A program made the position numbers and the translations under genes. A stretch of 6,792 nt of DNA from positions 1 through 6,792 of the forward strand of contig PLZT01000331.1 of NCBI GenBank assembly GCA_003152255.1, given 5' to 3'. This stretch comes from Methylocystaceae bacterium. Lineage in GTDB: Bacteria; Pseudomonadota; Alphaproteobacteria; Rhizobiales; Beijerinckiaceae. The notes beneath the pieces are model-generated. The model had not been told where the DNA came from. It saw nothing but the letters and a program-made list of their open reading frames with translations, and made no database searches. Shown piece after piece: positions 1-6,447 of this stretch (position 1 is the stretch's first letter; each line of letters begins with the position of its first letter).

Positions 1-78
1 CTCGCCATTTTGCCCCACAAAGAAATTAGATTTTGCCCGCTTCGGTCGCTATCATTAAAAAGTCCGTAACTACAGCGC

Positions 79-252
79 TTACAGACAAATTCGCGTGATC
101 GGGAAAACCCGCAACCAGTAGGTGGCGCGGAACCTATTTGAAGCCTCAAGCATTCTAATCAAATCGGCCTGTTGTTCAATTAAGGCGACGGCCTCTAGCG
201 CCAAAGCTTTCTGGTTTTTGAGAAGCCCGGATATGACGGTTTCGTCCTTCAT
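79..252 (-). CDS. Small hypothetical protein, partly resembling VISGL-type short ORFs
   Basis: This 57-residue frame begins MKDETVISGLL and is largely helical and acidic up to about residue 40 (Leu/Ala/Glu/Gln rich). It then changes to an Arg/Trp-rich tail that looks unlike the rest. The MKD-x-TVISGL opening resembles small uncharacterised proteins found beside mobile genes in proteobacteria, typically followed by a helical pair. That resemblance is from memory and no function is known. I chose the ATG at 252 because it matches that opening; an in-frame ATG at 261 would add three residues (MPD). No strong ribosome binding site is visible for either. It is divergent from the XRE-like gene at 385. 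The odd C-terminus could mean a frameshift or truncation near 130. It may be a chance ORF. Confidence 0.4.
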   Translation of the reverse strand: MKDETVISGLLKNQKALALEAVALIEQQADLIRMLEASNRFRATYWLRVFPITRICL

Positions 253-347
253 ATCCGGCATTATGGCTTAACTGAAACAAAACCAATATGTTGAATTAAA
301 TGAGCCTGCGCCACCTTATGCCGCTGTTGCCCTGGCGAGCGGCTTAT

Positions 348-407
348 GATATTTTGAATATCAATCAAGAATGGGTCGACGTCAATGGAAAAAATATTCA
401 GAATATT
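348..407. promoter_or_regulatory. Two RATATT-N3-AATATY palindromes, candidate operators
   Basis: There is a perfect 6-3-6 palindrome, GATATTTTGAATATC, at 348-362. A second element of the same architecture, AATATTCAGAATATT, lies at 393-407, 45 bases downstream. Together they define RATATT-NNN-AATATY. The first overlaps a TATGAT sequence (345-350) that could be a -10 box. The second falls just inside the XRE-like ORF if ATG 385 is used, or upstream of the start if GTG 418 is used. Small XRE regulators often bind paired palindromes at their own promoter, so autoregulation is a reasonable inference. The AT-rich composition makes chance palindromes more likely here. Confidence 0.4.
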
Positions 408-1053
408 AATTCGTCAGGTGAAGGCGGCGCGAGAGCTTATCGGCTGGAAACAAACCGATCTCGCGGACGCGTGCGGCCTATCCATTGTGACAATCCGTCG
501 CCTTGAGTCACGGGAGGGAAAACTTGGAGGGCGCGCGGACACCGCGGCCAAGATCATCGTCGCCCTCGAATCGGCTGGCGTGATTTTTATCAACGAAAAC
601 GGCGAAGGGCCGGGCTTGCGACTAAGGAAAACCGCGACGGGCGCTGCGGCTGCGTCCATCCCGCTCGAAGACTTGAACGCCGAGAACGACGAGTGGCGAG
701 AAAGACCGGGAATAGCCTTGGTTCGCAAGTCCTTGACGAATGAACAGTGGAATCGCATCAAAAAAAAATTGCCCGGGAAGGCGAGCGATCCAGGATGCAG
801 CGCGCGGGACAATCGCCTGTTCGTCGAGGCGGTGTTATGGATCGCGCGCACCGGCTCTCCCTGGCGTGATTTGCCGGACGAATTTGGCAAATGGTACACC
901 GTTTACACGCGTTGCCGGCGTTGGTCAGAAAAGGGCGTGTGGCGGGACGTGTTCGAGGCGCTGTCGGACGATCCGGATTTTGAATTTGTGTTGATCGACG
1001 AAACGATCCGCGCGCGGGACGCCAAGACGAGGCCCAAGAGGGCTCTGGCGTGA
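385..1053 (+). CDS. XRE-family HTH regulator fused in frame to truncated IS5-type transposase
   Basis: The frame encodes 222 residues in two unrelated parts. Residues about 11-82 form a small XRE/Cro-type DNA-binding protein. The helix-turn-helix is about 22-42 (WKQTDLADACGLSIVTIRRL), followed by RADTAAKIIVALESAGVIFI and a GEGPGLRLRK tail typical of short alphaproteobacterial XRE repressors. Residues about 111-206 match the N-terminal domain of IS5/IS427-group transposases (SLTNEQWNRI, DNRLFVEAVLWIARTGSPWR, DLPDEFGKW, FVLIDETI), ending at the first catalytic Asp (about 205). The expected RAHQHAAGAKGG continuation is garbled and a stop follows. The transposase has lost its Met; Val or an upstream TTG (718) stands there. 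The repressor half may still fold and bind DNA, while the transposase half cannot be active. ATG 385 is the chosen start; GTG 418 is an alternative that would leave both palindromes upstream. Confidence 0.7.
   Translation: MEKIFRILIRQVKAARELIGWKQTDLADACGLSIVTIRRLESREGKLGGRADTAAKIIVALESAGVIFINENGEGPGLRLRKTATGAAAASIPLEDLNAENDEWRERPGIALVRKSLTNEQWNRIKKKLPGKASDPGCSARDNRLFVEAVLWIARTGSPWRDLPDEFGKWYTVYTRCRRWSEKGVWRDVFEALSDDPDFEFVLIDETIRARDAKTRPKRALA
712..1053 (+). mobile_element. IS5 family (IS427-like) insertion-sequence remnant
   Basis: This is the 5' part of an IS5-family element, recognised from its transposase N-terminal domain (SLTNEQWNRIKKKLPGK, then RLFVEAVLWIARTGSPWRDL). Homology stops just past the first catalytic Asp at about 1000. 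After that, another frame (about 1000-1078) gives QDEAQEGSGVKPRKGG, which may be the frameshifted continuation. The C-terminal catalytic Asp and Glu are absent, and the next recognisable sequence is the fucose synthase pseudogene at about 1100. No terminal inverted repeat or target duplication could be identified. The left boundary is approximate, set where XRE-like sequence gives way to transposase sequence. Confidence 0.7.
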
Positions 1054-1099
1054 AGCCGCGGAAAGGCGGGGCGAGATAGCGCGCAAAGATCGCCGGCGC

Positions 1100-2070
1100 C
1101 TGAATAACGGCGAGCAAGTGTTTCACATTGCTGGTCTCGTGGGGCGCAAGGGGATGGTCGGATCGCCGATTACTCGTTTTCTTGAGAGCCGGGGAGACAA
1201 GGTAATTAAAAAGGATTGAACGATCGTCGATTCGCGCGATCAAACTTTGGTCGAAGCTTGGCTCAAGCAAAATCGGCCCGACGCCATCGTGTTCGCCGCC
1301 GCCAAGGTCGGCGGCATTTACGCCAACGACGCCTTCCCCGCGGAATTCCTTTACGACGATATGGCGATCGAAACGAACATCATTCATTCCGCCCACGCCG
1401 CTGGCGTCGATCGACTCGTATTTCTGGGTTCGTCCTGTATCTATCCGAAATTCGCGCCGCGGCCGATCAAGGAGGAGTCGCCGCCGACCGGTCCGCTGGA
1501 GCCGACCAATGAATGGCGCGCCATCGCCAAGATCGCCGGCATCAAACTTTGTCAGGCCTACCGCAAGCAGTATGGTCGTCATTGCATTTCGGTGACGCCG
1601 TGCAATCCTTATGCGCCCAACGGCAATTTCAGTGCGAGGACGGCCATGCGCCGCCGGCGCGAACTCGCGAATTCCACGAGGCGAAGTCGAGGGGCGCGAG
1701 GAGGTCGTGGCGTGGGGCGCCGGGACGCCCTTGCGTGAATTCCCACATTGTGGACGATCTGGCGCGCGGCGGCGTTTTCCGCCTCGACAATTACGACGAA
1801 TATGAACACATCAATTGCGGGGCGGGATCGGAGATTTCCATTCGCGGCCTCGCTGAATGCGTCGCGCGAGCGACGGGCTTTTCCGGCCAGCTTGTGTTCG
1901 ATACCACCAAGCCCGACGGCAAGCCGCGCAAACTGTTGGATTCGAGCCGAATTCTGGCGCTCGGGTGGAAGCCGGAGATTTCTCTCGACGACGGCATCGC
2001 CGGCGCCTATCGCTGGTTCCTGGAGAACAAGCTTGCCGATACGCCGCGCCAGAACGCGAATGTCGCTTGA
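1100..2070 (+). pseudogene. fcl: GDP-L-fucose synthase pseudogene
   Basis: In life this enzyme (an NADPH-dependent short-chain dehydrogenase) turns GDP-4-keto-6-deoxymannose into GDP-L-fucose. Most of the family can be followed across three frames. A Rossmann-like start (GRKGMVGS, about 1145) is followed by an in-frame TGA at 1217-1219. An open stretch (1220-1629) then holds AAAKVGGIYAN and FLGSSCIYPK. Next come GHAPPARTREFHEAK in frame 1 (about 1642-1695), EEVVAWGAGTPLREF in frame 3 (1698-1742), and HIVDDLARGG onward in frame 1 from 1744 to the stop at 2070. The catalytic YxxxK motif, normally NEPYAIAK, reads NEWRAIAK, so the Tyr is Arg (1517-1519). The natural start would sit at a CTG (1100-1102). 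The last 110 codons (HINCGAGSEISIRGL to the end) are well preserved. IS5 debris lies directly upstream. The C-terminus closely matches the second copy at 6692-6792. Confidence 0.9.
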
Positions 2071-2075
2071 GCGGT

Positions 2076-3542
2076 TCAATAGGCGCTTGTGTCGCCAAAC
2101 ACCAGCAATATCGTCTTGAACAGGATTTTGATGTCGAGCCAGAGTGACCACCGCTCGATATACTCAATGTCGTAGTCGACGCGTTTTCGTAATTTCTCGA
2201 CGCTATCCAGTTCGCCACGCAGTCCATGGATTTGCGCCCAACCCGTCATTCCCGGCCTTACCCGGTGCCGAACAGCGTAATAATCAACGAGCTCATCGAG
2301 TTCGCGGCCTTTGGCCCTTGTCGCGAGAGCATGCGGGCGTGGGCCAATCAGCGACATCGCGCCTTGAATGACATTGATCAATTGGGGTAATTCGTCGATG
2401 CTCGTGCGGCGAATGATCCGGCCGACATATGTCACGCGTGGATCGTCGCGGCTTGTTTGGGTTTGGGCATGGTGATCCGTCATATCCGCATACATTGAGC
2501 GAAACTTCCATAGCTCGAAGGTTTGGCCATTGAACCCTGTTCGAACTTGTCGGAAAAAAATCGGCCCTGGACTTTCCAGCCTGATCATCAGCGCGACCAG
2601 GGCGAAGACCGGCGAGAACGCCAGCAACGCCAACCCCCCGAGGACAAGATCCTCGACGCGCTTGAACCAAAGGCTCCAGCCGGGGATCGGCTCCATCAGC
2701 GCGCAAAATGACGGCCGTTCGCCAAGATTGGTCACCTCGGCTATTAGCGGGCCGAGAGAAGGCGAACTCGGCAAGACATAGACCCGCGTCGAAAGATGTC
2801 GCAGAAGGTGAAGCCTCTGCAACATCATCGGGATATGCTCCCAGGGCGTGGCCAGATAGATCCGATCTATTTCATCTCGCGTGATCCAGCCGGCGAGCGA
2901 GGCGACATCGGCGATATCGTGAAGGCTTAGGCGTTCAATCACGCGAACTTCGTTGCCCGTGTGACGTTCGATCTCATTTTCCGCGATCGGGTCGCAAAAC
3001 ATCCCGACGGAAAGAGCCCTTTCGACGCAGGCGCCCTTCTTGGTGGCGCGCGAGAGGACTTCGAAAAAGGTCAAGCGAATCGCGACAATAAGCGCGAAAC
3101 TGAGGCCCGCCCAGGAAAAGAACCATATTCTAGAATAGTTTTGGGCGGACTTGCCGGCGACCGCGATGACAAGCAGCAGCATGAATGTCGCGATAACCGA
3201 AAGCGGAAGCCGTCGGTAGGCGTCTGAGCGACGGAGGATGCTTTTGGCGCGATACAGACCGAACAGCCGCGCCCAAATAAGATGGGAGCATGCGGCGAAA
3301 ATTATCGCGTGAACTCGCCAGTCTTCGACATTGAAGGAGATTAATTGAAATTCGGGCGGGCCAAGGGCGGCCAGTGATCCCGCGAGGGCGAAGGCGATGA
3401 AATCGGCGACGATTAACGCCGCGACGCAGCTGTGAGGGCAAATTCTTCCCGCTGTTTTACGCGAGGACAAGATTGCGCCCCTCTCTTGCTCGCTGGGCGC
3501 GGTTGGGCTCGAAGCAATTTCATATGAGGGTCTTTGCAACAT
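2076..3542 (-). CDS. Polyprenyl-phosphate hexose-1-phosphate transferase (WcaJ/ExoY-type)
   Basis: This 488-residue inner-membrane enzyme would move a sugar-1-phosphate from a UDP-sugar to undecaprenyl phosphate, the first step of exopolysaccharide repeat-unit assembly. The N-terminal half has four hydrophobic segments (about 39-60, 77-97, 112-130, 138-160) and then a soluble region (about 172-270). The C-terminal catalytic domain begins with FKRVEDLVLGGLALLAFSPV (about 293-312, membrane or re-entrant helix). It carries the family motifs SPGPIFFRQVRTG (324-336), KFRSM (346-350), RRTSIDELPQLINV (378-391, with the catalytic Asp-Glu pair at 383-384), SLIGPRPHA (397-405) and RPGMTGWAQIHGLRG (429-443). 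Length is normal for the family and all key motifs are intact. The ATG at 3542 has only a weak GGGA-type ribosome binding site. The stop lies 5 bases from that of the convergent fucose synthase pseudogene. The donor sugar (glucose, galactose or other) cannot be told from sequence alone. Confidence 0.93.
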   Translation of the reverse strand: MLQRPSYEIASSPTAPSEQERGAILSSRKTAGRICPHSCVAALIVADFIAFALAGSLAALGPPEFQLISFNVEDWRVHAIIFAACSHLIWARLFGLYRAKSILRRSDAYRRLPLSVIATFMLLLVIAVAGKSAQNYSRIWFFSWAGLSFALIVAIRLTFFEVLSRATKKGACVERALSVGMFCDPIAENEIERHTGNEVRVIERLSLHDIADVASLAGWITRDEIDRIYLATPWEHIPMMLQRLHLLRHLSTRVYVLPSSPSLGPLIAEVTNLGERPSFCALMEPIPGWSLWFKRVEDLVLGGLALLAFSPVFALVALMIRLESPGPIFFRQVRTGFNGQTFELWKFRSMYADMTDHHAQTQTSRDDPRVTYVGRIIRRTSIDELPQLINVIQGAMSLIGPRPHALATRAKGRELDELVDYYAVRHRVRPGMTGWAQIHGLRGELDSVEKLRKRVDYDIEYIERWSLWLDIKILFKTILLVFGDTSAY

Positions 3543-3573
3543 GCCGTCCCAATCTCTTAAATGAAGTGCTTGT

Positions 3574-3633
3574 TGGCATACCGATTGTTATGCCAGGATG
3601 CTAAATTATGGCATAGGCTAAATTATGGCAGAG
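3574..3633. promoter_or_regulatory. TGGCATA half-site cluster with 17-bp tandem repeat, candidate operator
   Basis: The region between the divergent transferase and phosphatase genes holds an inverted pair, TGGCATA (3574-3580) and TATGCCA (3589-3595), separated by 8 bases. Directly after it is a 17-bp tandem repeat (3600-3616 and 3617-3633, 16 of 17 identical) built on GCTAAATTATGGCA. It contributes a third exact TGGCATA (3609-3615) and a near copy, TGGCAGA (3626-3632). The AT-rich core stands out from its surroundings. Placement suggests binding of a regulator controlling one or both neighbours. I do not recognise the motif as that of a named regulator. Confidence 0.45.
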
Positions 3634-3674
3634 GTAAGCTTGTGATTCAAACCGCTTCGGGAAGGAGCGCGCCC

Positions 3675-3737
3675 ATGGCGAACTGGCACCGGGCCGCCGC
3701 GCCCGCTTGTCGGCGCGCCCGCGGAGGCGTCGTTTGA
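3675..3737 (+). CDS. Possible 20-residue leader ORF overlapping the phosphatase start
   Basis: An ATG at 3675 is preceded by a strong ribosome binding site, AAGGAG (3662-3667), with 7-base spacing. It opens a 20-codon frame reading MANWHRAAAPACRRARGGVV. Its TGA (3735-3737) overlaps the phosphatase ATG (3737-3739) as TGATG, the arrangement typical of translational coupling. The peptide is Ala/Arg rich, has no signal peptide and matches nothing I know. It could be a leader whose translation opens the downstream start, or a chance frame. No attenuator-like hairpin was recognised. Confidence 0.35.
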   Translation: MANWHRAAAPACRRARGGVV

Positions 3738-4495
3738 TGTTCTTCGCCGGGAAAAAAAGCCGCCAACAAGCGCCAACGGCCACGACCGCGAGCCTGCCCA
3801 GTGGGGTGCGCGTCTGCGCCATTGGCGACATTCACGGGCGCTTGGACCTGTTGCAAGCCCTCTCCAGCAAATTGCGAGACGATCTCCATGAGGCCCCCAG
3901 CGAGGGTTCGATCATCGTTATGCTAGGCGATTATATCGATCGCGGTCCGCATTCCGCCGGGGTGATTGACTGGCTTTTGGCCGGCAACATGCCCGCTCCG
4001 ATCATCGCGCTACGAGGCAATCATGAGGCGACATTGCTCGACTTTCTCGCCGACGCATCCGTGCTGGACAATTGGCGCCATTTTGGCGGCCTCGAGACGC
4101 TCGCCTCTTACGGGGTCGACGTTAGAGACGCCATGCGCGGTCGAAATTACGCCGCCGCGCAAGCGAAATTGCGCGAGGTTCTGCCGCCGCCGCATCAAGA
4201 ATTTTTTGAGCGGACAAGACTTTCATGGAGTTTGGGAGACTATTTTTTTTGTCACGCCGGCGTAAGGCCCAACGTTCCCTTGGCGCGGCAAGAAGAAACG
4301 GATTTGCTTTGGATTCGGGACGAATTCAACGATTTTCGCGGCGCGTTCGAGAAAATGATCGTCCACGGCCACACGCCGGTCTCCGAGCCGGAAGTTCTAA
4401 CAAATAGAATCAATGTCGACACGGGCGCCTACGCCACCGATGTTCTCACTTGCTTGGTTTTGGAAGGGCGAGAACGCCGCTTCATCGCGACGTGA
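3737..4495 (+). CDS. PPP-family metallophosphatase (serine/threonine phosphatase-like)
   Basis: This 252-residue calcineurin-like phosphoesterase would hydrolyse phosphate esters with a two-metal centre, probably in the cytosol because no signal peptide or membrane helix is visible. All PPP metal-site motifs are present in order: GDIHG (30-34), GDYIDRG (64-70), GNHE (94-97), FCHAGVRP (171-178) and VHGHTP (209-214). INVDTGAYATD follows as the usual C-terminal block. This set is shared by bacterial protein phosphatases and ApaH/PrpE-like enzymes, so the substrate (phosphoprotein or dinucleoside polyphosphate) is open. I chose ATG 3737 over an in-frame TTG at 3707 because GGAGG (3723-3727) sits 9 bases before it. 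Related phosphatases are known near exopolysaccharide genes in alphaproteobacteria, and here it is divergent from the chain-initiating transferase, so a link to polysaccharide control is plausible but inferred. Confidence 0.92.
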   Translation: MFFAGKKSRQQAPTATTASLPSGVRVCAIGDIHGRLDLLQALSSKLRDDLHEAPSEGSIIVMLGDYIDRGPHSAGVIDWLLAGNMPAPIIALRGNHEATLLDFLADASVLDNWRHFGGLETLASYGVDVRDAMRGRNYAAAQAKLREVLPPPHQEFFERTRLSWSLGDYFFCHAGVRPNVPLARQEETDLLWIRDEFNDFRGAFEKMIVHGHTPVSEPEVLTNRINVDTGAYATDVLTCLVLEGRERRFIAT

Positions 4496-4744
4496 CGGCA
4501 TGGATCGAAGCGGCGCGGATTGGACGCCGCGGCGAGCGCGGCGACAAAATCGCCAGTGGATTGGCGCCGCGCGGTCAAGAAGCCCGTCGCGCCGGGCCGC
4601 CGCGATCATCCACCTATGGCTGAACGCCGGCGCCGTCGCCTGGCCCGACGCGGCCCATCCGAAAGGGCCCGCCGCGCGGCGAGGTTTGTGGTGGTTTGCA
4701 AGCTGGCTGTTGGCCGGGTGGGTCGCGCGCGCAAGCTTTTGGCT

Positions 4745-4768
4745 TTGCGATAATTTGCGTTATCGCAA
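4745..4768. repeat. Perfect 9-bp inverted repeat
   Basis: TTGCGATAA (4745-4753) and TTATCGCAA (4760-4768) are perfect inverted arms around a 6-base loop, TTTGCG. No T-run follows on either strand, so it is not a typical intrinsic terminator. It lies 250 bases past the phosphatase gene and could be an operator, an RNA hairpin or chance. Confidence 0.5.
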
Positions 4769-4901
4769 TAAGAGCCAAGCCGCCTGGCGACGAGCCCACT
4801 TGGTTTCAGGGCCCGGCGGATTGGGCGCGGCGGCGCGGCTGTCGTCGCGTTCGCGATAAATTTGGTTTCGTTTCGCCAAAATGGTCGAAGGCCTGTCGTG
4901 G

Positions 4902-4923
4902 GGTATAGGAAAATATACCTATA
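4902..4923. repeat. Overlapping short inverted repeats in an AT-rich island
   Basis: GGTATA (4902-4907) pairs with TATACC (4914-4919). The overlapping TATAGG (4904-4909) pairs with CCTATA (4918-4923). This 22-base AT-rich island stands out in GC-rich flanks and could be a promoter or protein-binding site. No gene starts clearly downstream on either strand. Confidence 0.3.
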
Positions 4924-5481
4924 TCGTGAAAGCCCGCCAAGGAGTGGAGGAGCCAGGATCCCACCCGGCCGCGCCGCGCGAGGAATCCGCGCCATTGGAT
5001 CGATGGATTCACCGCCGCCGCGACGCTCGCCCCCACCGTGAATGTCGACCCAGCGAATGCTTTGAGCGCGACTGCCGCTCCATCCTGGCCGAAGGTCAGG
5101 CCTTCCGCGACGCCAAGGCGGCTCGAACGATGAAAGAGCGACCACGAATGTCGTGGCCGCGCCACCGCCAACTGGGCCTATCCGCTGTCGCGACGGTTAA
5201 CACGCAAGCAGCATGCGCCCTGCTGAGCACTGCTTTCCCGCTCCGTTCGTCAACAAATCTGTCACCGCGCGACGGCGCCGCGCCAGCTATTCCCGGAAGG
5301 CTTCAAAGCATGGCGCGCCGCGACCGACTTCGCGGTGATCGGTTGCTTACCGCCGTGGACAAACCACCGTGGCGCGGCATGATCGCCGCCCGAACCGCGT
5401 TTACCCGATGCCGCTGAAGTCCCGCCGCGATTCGCGAGACATTTCGCCAACTTAAGCAGTTGCCGATTAATTAACCGTATG

Positions 5482-5527
5482 TTGACAGATATTTTCCCCG
5501 TGAAACCAATTCTTGAATAAACGGAGG
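5482..5527 (+). promoter_or_regulatory. Promoter-like TTGACA and strong ribosome binding site
   Basis: An AT-rich stretch contains a perfect TTGACA (5482-5487), but no good -10 box lies at the expected 16-18 base spacing. A GGAGG (5523-5527) follows, 6 bases before a GTG (5534). The combination resembles a gene's 5' region, although the missing -10 weakens the promoter part. Confidence 0.3.
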
Positions 5528-5533
5528 ATCGAG

Positions 5534-5640
5534 GTGAATCTGGAGCGTTTGACCGTTGAGCTCATTCGCCTTTGCTTTAGACGGCGGTGCGCGCATGAGC
5601 AGCGGCACACGCGCCCACTGGCGTCAATATGTTTAGCATT
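5534..5640 (+). pseudogene. Possible 5' stub of an exported-protein gene
   Basis: From the GTG at 5534 the frame reads MNLERLTVELIRLCFRRRCA, then HEQRHTRPLASICLALLLAGG. This is an Arg-rich start followed by a hydrophobic run (about residues 28-41), as in a signal peptide. The LLAGG ending recalls a lipobox without its Cys. Such starts occur in polysaccharide-export lipoproteins, but nothing specific identifies one here. GGAGG 6 bases before the GTG supports real translation initiation. From about 5641 the sequence overlaps the antisense transposase remnant, so any original gene would have been cut there. Both the gene call and the end position are tentative. Chance is a fair alternative. Confidence 0.22.
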
Positions 5641-5666
5641 GCTTCTCGCGGGCGGGCGCCTTCGTC

Positions 5667-6447
5667 CTACCACCAACGGCGTATGGTCCGCACGGCGAAG
5701 GCCGCCGTGTCGTTGCCGATCCCGACATTCACCCAGCCCGTGTTGGCGGCAAGATCATAAATTCCATAGGGCACGGCGCGGCCAAGTTTCTTCATTCAGG
5801 AAGTCGTGCACGCGAACCTCTTCAGGATCGCCTTGGGGCCGCCATTCGCGGCCAGCGTTCTTGAAGTCGCCGACGAGATCCTTCTTCTTCGTGTTGACGG
5901 AAATCACCGGCTGGTTCTCGGCCAAGGCCGTCTCGACCACCGCGTTGATGAAGCGGAACTGAGCGTCACGGTCGGGATTGTCGGCGCCTTCCTTGGCCTT
6001 GCGATTGGCTCGCAGACTGAACTTCTGCGCCTTCAACAATTCGCCGACGACCGTATGGCTGATCTTGTGGCCGAGCTTGTTCAGTTCGGCGGCCAGGCGA
6101 CGCAGGCTCTTGCACGTCCAGCGCAACGGCGACATTGGATCGCCGCGCGCGTCAGGTTCGACAAGCGCGTTCAGATCGTCGAGCAATCGGCTATCCGTCT
6201 CGGCGAGCGATTTCCGCCCGCCTCCGGAACGGCGAATAGGCCCCAGCGGCAGCGTCTCCGGCGCGTCCAGATCTTTCAGTCCGCGCCCGATCGTGCTCGC
6301 GGCGATGCGGGTAACACGCGCCACCGCCGCTATACCGCCATGGCCCGCGGCCCTGGCTTCCGCGGCGGCGAACAGACGCCGCTGACGTTCGTCAAGATAC
6401 GGCAGCATCGCCGCCTTGCGCTCCTGGAGCGAATCTTCGTCAATCAT
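5667..6447 (-). pseudogene. ISAzo13-family transposase, frameshifted and truncated
   Basis: Reading from ATG 6447, the protein is a clear ISAzo13-type DDE transposase: MIDEDSLQER, AAEARAAGHGGIAAVARVT, IAASTIGRGL, GGGRKSL, RGDPMSPLRWTCKSLRRLAA, GHKISHTVVGELL and DRDAQFRFIN. VISVNTKKKDLVGDFKNAGR follows at about residues 181-200. In this family the motif is usually DTKKKE, and here the probable catalytic Asp is Asn (about 185). At about 5785-5797 a frameshift leads to an early stop at 5755. The next frame continues the homology as KLGRAVPYGIYDLAANTGWV, then VGIGNDTAAFAVRTIRRWW, to a TAG at 5667-5669. The remaining C-terminal third is missing or unrecognisable. I chose ATG 6447 over the GTG at 6471 because the family usually begins near MIDED. 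It lies downstream of, and on the same strand as, the second fucose synthase gene, with 244 bases between them that hold nothing I recognise. It should be inactive. Confidence 0.92.

Larger units (their letters stand above)
4496..5480. other. About 1 kb with no convincing gene
   Basis: All frames here are short or Arg/Pro-rich, as expected for noncoding strands of GC-rich DNA, and none carries a motif I recognise. The best candidates are weak. One is a plus frame from an ATG at 4500 to 4859, with a hydrophobic Trp-rich patch (LWWFASWLLAGWVA). The other is a minus frame at 4806-5171 with an Ala/Val/Gly stretch (FAGSTFTVGASVAAA) faintly like outer-membrane beta-strand sequence. No ribosome binding site or family signature supports either. 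The stretch may be decayed coding DNA. Two palindromes in it are listed separately. Confidence 0.5.

Noticed and set aside
758..1582. Long minus-strand open frame of 274 codons
   Set aside because: It is antisense to both the IS5 domain and the fucose synthase pseudogene, has Arg/Pro-rich composition and no family motif. It is a by-product of GC-rich codon use.
3600..3633. Tandem repeat as a possible CRISPR array
   Set aside because: There are only two adjacent 17-bp units with no spacers between them, and no cas genes nearby.
4745..4768. 9-bp hairpin as a rho-independent terminator for the phosphatase
   Set aside because: No T-tract follows on either strand, and it lies 250 bases past the stop codon.
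4413..4859. Plus-strand frame overlapping the phosphatase 3' end
   Set aside because: Its first part overlaps the phosphatase coding region. The rest is Arg/Ala/Ser-rich with one Trp-rich hydrophobic patch and no ribosome binding site.
4606..5171. Minus-strand frames with Gly/Arg-rich or Ala/Val-rich stretches, faintly like an autotransporter segment
   Set aside because: Only a short stretch has any resemblance. There is no consistent motif series, start signal or length match, so a protein call is not supported.
5467..5511. Minus-strand FHGEN, recalling the FHGEWNY end of ISAzo13 transposases
   Set aside because: Only about five residues match and the flanking sequence does not align, so chance cannot be excluded.
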